A stretch of DNA of 5,874 bases from JBOHPP01 sp050731755. GTDB taxonomy: Bacteria > Methylomirabilota > Methylomirabilia > Rokubacteriales > CSP1-6. Shown here piece by piece: positions 5,565 to 5,874 of the stretch. The stretch lies in the NCBI GenBank assembly GCA_050731755.1, contig JBOHPP010000259.1, positions 1 to 5,874 on the forward strand, given 5' to 3'. Positions within the stretch are counted from its first letter, which is position 1. Each line of letters starts with the position of its first letter. The translations under genes were made by a program, and so were the position numbers. A model generated the notes under the pieces. That model was not told the DNA's origin, searched no databases, and saw only the letters and a list, made by a program, of their open reading frames with translations.

Positions 5565-5874
5565 CTAATCACTCGGAGGGGGCTTGCCCCCCTCAGCGTC
5601 GGGGCCGCGTCGCAGCCGCAGACGCATGATCGGGCGGGTCGGCGATCGCCGCAGCACCTCGCGGAAGCCGGCCCGCCGGAACGGGCCGACCAGACCGGTC
5701 CACACGAAAATGTCCGCCGCCCGGCCGCTTCGGGAATCCACGGGGTAGCCCTCGACGATCCGAGCCCCGAGCCGATGAGCCAACCCGACCGCCTCCCCAG
5801 CAGGCGTACGGTGAGCCCGCGGCCACGGTAGCCGCGAGCCACGTAGAAGCAGACCACCGACCAGACGGCGGCGT
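5565..5874 (-). pseudogene. GNAT-family N-acetyltransferase, 3' part, with apparent frameshift
   Basis: Read on the minus strand from the right edge, one frame gives VWSVVCFYVARGYRGRGL followed by TVRLLG. This contains the acetyl-CoA-binding R/Q-x-x-G-x-G motif (RGYRGRG) of GNAT enzymes. At 5795-5798 the homology leaves that frame and continues in another as GEAVGLAHRLGARIVEGY and then PVDS, FVWTGLVGPFRRAGFREVLR, ending at TAG 5565-5567. Adding one G to the run of four (C on the plus strand) would join the halves into one continuous GNAT domain. The gene is also cut by the window edge. The cause may be a sequencing or assembly error, or a real inactivating deletion. The substrate is not predictable. 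The last dozen residues (DAEGGKPPPSD) are encoded by a G-run/C-run hairpin and look like an added tail. Confidence 0.8.
5576..5594. repeat. GAGGGGG/CCCCCTC hairpin inside the 3' end of the GNAT gene
   Basis: Bases 5576-5582 pair with 5588-5594 around CTTGC. The left side lies in an 11-base sequence, TCGGAGGGGGC (5573-5583), that also occurs exactly at 405-415. Its core GGAGGGGGC recurs in the stem of the hairpin at 437-445. It may be a dispersed palindromic element shared by intergenic regions of this genome. Confidence 0.4.

Noticed and set aside
5315..5857. 180-residue continuous minus-strand frame at the right end
   Set aside because: Only its first ~20 residues are GNAT-like; after the frameshift position it is an out-of-frame translation running into pckG.

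Overview
The window is about 70% G+C by eye and packed with short intergenic gaps, GTG starts and overlapping start/stop codons. This suggests a chromosomal segment of a high-GC, probably Gram-negative-type bacterium. The protein flavour (a secreted DUF3047 protein, a diiron ferritin-like protein, a GTP-type PEP carboxykinase) would fit an uncultivated lineage such as Candidatus Rokubacteria/Methylomirabilota. That placement is a guess from memory, not something the sequence proves.

Layout. (a) 1-401, plus strand: the 3' part of a UPF0173-type metallo-beta-lactamase-fold hydrolase. It converges on (b) 474-830, minus strand: a small S4-domain RNA-binding protein of the Hsp15/HslR type. A perfect 16-bp hairpin lies between them. 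(c) 878-2264, plus strand: a tightly coupled cluster of an 18-codon small ORF, a secreted DUF3047 protein and a diiron ferritin-like protein, joined by ATGA stop/start overlaps. (d) 2275-3608, minus strand: a two-gene late cobalamin operon, cobS then cobC, with overlapping reading frames. (e) 3730-5472, plus strand: pckG, GTP-dependent phosphoenolpyruvate carboxykinase, divergent from cobS and followed by a hairpin. (f) 5565-5874, minus strand: the 3' part of a GNAT acetyltransferase whose reading frame is broken by one missing base in a homopolymer run.

How the genes relate. CobS joins alpha-ribazole (or its phosphate) to adenosylcobinamide-GDP, and CobC removes the phosphate from the lower-ligand precursor or product, so these two belong to one pathway. 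PckG is the gluconeogenic/anaplerotic PEP-oxaloacetate enzyme, and nothing links it to the B12 genes beyond sharing a divergent intergenic region. DUF3047 and the diiron protein are probably co-translated, but their shared function is unknown.

I see no CRISPR array, RNA gene, mobile element, defence system or biosynthetic cluster, and I do not claim a new system. The points most worth a second look are the Cys-to-Ser change in the PEPCK P-loop, the 18-codon coupled ORF, the DUF3047/diiron pair and the GNAT frameshift.
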